DNA of 64,000 bases from Anoplopoma fimbria. Its lineage: Eukaryota; Chordata; Actinopteri; Perciformes; Anoplopomatidae. The stretch spans positions 733,593 through 797,592 of the forward strand of contig NC_072460.1 of the NCBI RefSeq assembly GCF_027596085.1, read 5' to 3'. A program made the position numbers and the translations under genes. Positions 1 to 64,000 of the stretch are shown here, in pieces (the stretch's first letter is position 1; every line of letters starts with the position of its first letter). The notes below the pieces were generated by a model that was not told the origin of the DNA, made no database searches, and saw nothing but the letters and a program-made list of their open reading frames with translations.

Positions 1-163
1 ATGTGTCGATATGTCCGGAGCTCCTCTCAGGGTTTGCGCTCCGAACATCTTTTATGATTCAGGCTGACGGCTCGCTTCAGGCGCACGCAGCGACACTTTT
101 TGGGTGTTTTTCTTCCAACGATGAGTTGGATTTAAAACGGACCTTTTCAATGTGGATTGGAGG
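1..163 (+). other. Probable 5' UTR or proximal upstream region of cacna1d
   Basis: This stretch precedes the proposed initiator ATG. In the reading frame of that ATG there is a TGA at 122-124 and no other ATG between it and 164, so the start choice is bounded. I see no TATA box or other clear promoter element. The transcription start is unknown and may lie before the window. Confidence 0.5.
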
Positions 164-62217
<62,054 letters not shown>

Positions 62218-63139
62218 GACCTGCGTAAGACAGTAGAGTTCCCCTTTAAAGGAGAATCTTGTTTTGCGTAAACCAATGCAGCCTCAGGAGCATCTCATAT
62301 GATAGTCACAGATGTAACATCTTTTTGTTGATTGCTCACATTGAGAACCGACCTTAACATTTAGATGAGCCATGTTGATAAACTGCCCTGTAGGGCTTTG
62401 TCATAATTCAATGCTATTAATTAATGTCTCAGATCTATCTTTGAAAATGTTTCTAGTGATATTGTGATATTGATTGAAGCCAACCCGACTTCACCTTCCA
62501 GATTTTCCTGATAAATTCTCATGAGGGAGAACAATAAAAGATAAAGGGCATCTTCCATAGAAACCAATCCTGACACCCATTGAGCCTCCTGTTCAGCATG
62601 ACCAGATCTCAATGTTCCACGTCAAACCTCTTCCTGGGCTTTCTTTATACTACTTCAAAGGCTATACTCACAAAGATCTGTTAATCAATGTATAATATTG
62701 TCTCTCAACACAGAGGTTACTGTTACAAAGGAATGGGAGGTATACACAAAGGCAATATAATAAGAACACAGATCATAAAATTAAGGGATATCAAATTTCC
62801 TTCTACAGCTGATTGCAAAAGGACTTCTTCATGGCTATTGTTTACCGTCCCATGGGTTGAAGCGGGTCATGCTTCAATTTAGACATTCCTAGTAGTGATG
62901 AATGCATGCTGACAACAAATAGCTTTCGTATAAAAGTATCACCTAATACCCCCTTACCCTAACTACTGACCGTGTATACCCATATTCCCACTGCAAGTGT
63001 TATTGTACAGGACTTCATCTTATTAACATTCATATTTCATTTCCCATAGTAGAACCGCTAGCAAGCAGATATGCGCTCAATCAATTTCTTTTTATTTAAG
63101 TGCTTACTACCTAAATTGATATGGAATAATTATACAACA

Positions 63140-63210
63140 GACACAGGCAGAAAGACGCCCTCAGTAAAGTGCAGACCTCCACCGGGTGTGTCTGCAGTGA
63201 CCATGTACTC
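63140..63210 (-). repeat. Interspersed repeat fragment, related to 37465-37560
   Basis: The phrases ccctcagtaaagtgcagacc and gggtgtgtctgcagtgacc align with the segment at 37465. Minus-strand chance ORFs share WSLQTH and EVC. The family is unknown. Confidence 0.45.
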
Positions 63211-64000
63211 AACCCAGTCTCACTACAGTTTTTGAAATAGGCACGAAATGTGTATGTATTGATGGAAACGAATTTCATACTGTTCATGTTGCTCAGCACT
63301 ACTTCCAAATATTTCAATGTTTAAATACAGTGCCAACCAGCACAAAATAGATGCCATTTGAAAGGATCTTTTTTTGGGGACACAAGAGACATAATATCAA
63401 GAAATGGGAAAGACTTGATGGGCGGGCAGTAAGATGGATTGGTCAAACAAAAACAGGATTTACAACCAAGGGATCGGTGTTTGAGACCAAAGTGTTGTTG
63501 TGAAGAGACGTGTTTTTTTTTCGTACTTATTTTAAGACCAACCATGATGTTTCTCCCAAACTGAAGTGGATTTGTTGCATAATGTTCTCCTGACTAACAA
63601 AACTACAAACATGTTGCAGGCACGAAAGTCACTTCCAATTAAAATACAGAAATAGCTGTGTGTGGAAGATGCCCTCAGCTGTGATATGGGGTCCACTGTA
63701 GAGTAGTGAGTCTGGAGTCAGCAGTTATTTATTGGAGTTTAAAACAGGCAAAGAGGTGTTTTGACAAAGTGGGAGTCACCGCAACCACCAGTGGTCGTTG
63801 AGTATGCAGCCTTAACTGGCCAACCGAAATATTCTGGAGTTTGCTGATGCAAGATTAACCCTGGACAGACAAAGAGGTGCACACTCACTGACTTACAAAA
63901 CCACACACGTGTTTGTCCTATTTCACCAACAGCTGAAGGGTGCTTATCCTAACATTGCTAGAGATTTGGGCTCTACAAATGTACTTAACTTATTAGTATA

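Overview
The window is a piece of a teleost fish genome and holds essentially one gene. On the + strand it carries most of the gene for the pore-forming alpha-1 subunit of an L-type voltage-gated calcium channel. The best match is Cav1.3 (cacna1d); Cav1.2, Cav1.4 and the choice between the fish a and b paralogues were judged from remembered family sequences, without a search. The fish origin rests on the interspersed repeats: a tRNA-derived SINE present twice, an L2-type LINE remnant, an UnaL2-like 3' stem-loop tail and several repeats common in teleosts. Long CA, TG, TCTA and CT microsatellites agree with this.

Forty-four coding exons can be placed with splice sites and matching phases, from the initiator ATG at 164 to an exon ending near 62162. 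One splice choice per exclusive pair gives about 1,875 residues. The distal C-terminus (a few hundred residues in the family) must lie beyond base 64000. Domain I is spread over exons between 2.6 and 35.7 kb, interrupted by a 25 kb intron 3. The I-II linker with the beta-subunit site (AID) lies at 35.9-41.2 kb, domain II at 41.2-42.7 kb, the II-III linker at 42.6-43.5 kb, domain III at 43.8-47.4 kb, domain IV at 47.8-55.2 kb, and the EF-hand, pre-IQ, IQ and proximal C-terminus at 55.1-62.2 kb. All four selectivity-filter glutamates are present.

The gene carries three alternative-splicing modules: a mutually exclusive pair for IIIS2 (two 60-bp exons 87 bp apart), a pair for IVS3 (78 and 84 bp), and a 75-bp in-frame cassette in the I-II linker. 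Only one IS6 exon is visible. The N-terminal exon 2 shows an apparent one-base frame break at a run of ten C residues.

The introns contain no second gene that I can support. Notable non-coding structure includes an 11-bp purine minisatellite next to the exon 1 donor, a long CT tract at the exon 30 donor just before the IVS3 pair, CA repeats beside the exon 16 donor, and three strong inverted repeats. I found no prokaryotic-type system, CRISPR array or undescribed gene cluster; the interest lies in splicing architecture and mobile-element relics.
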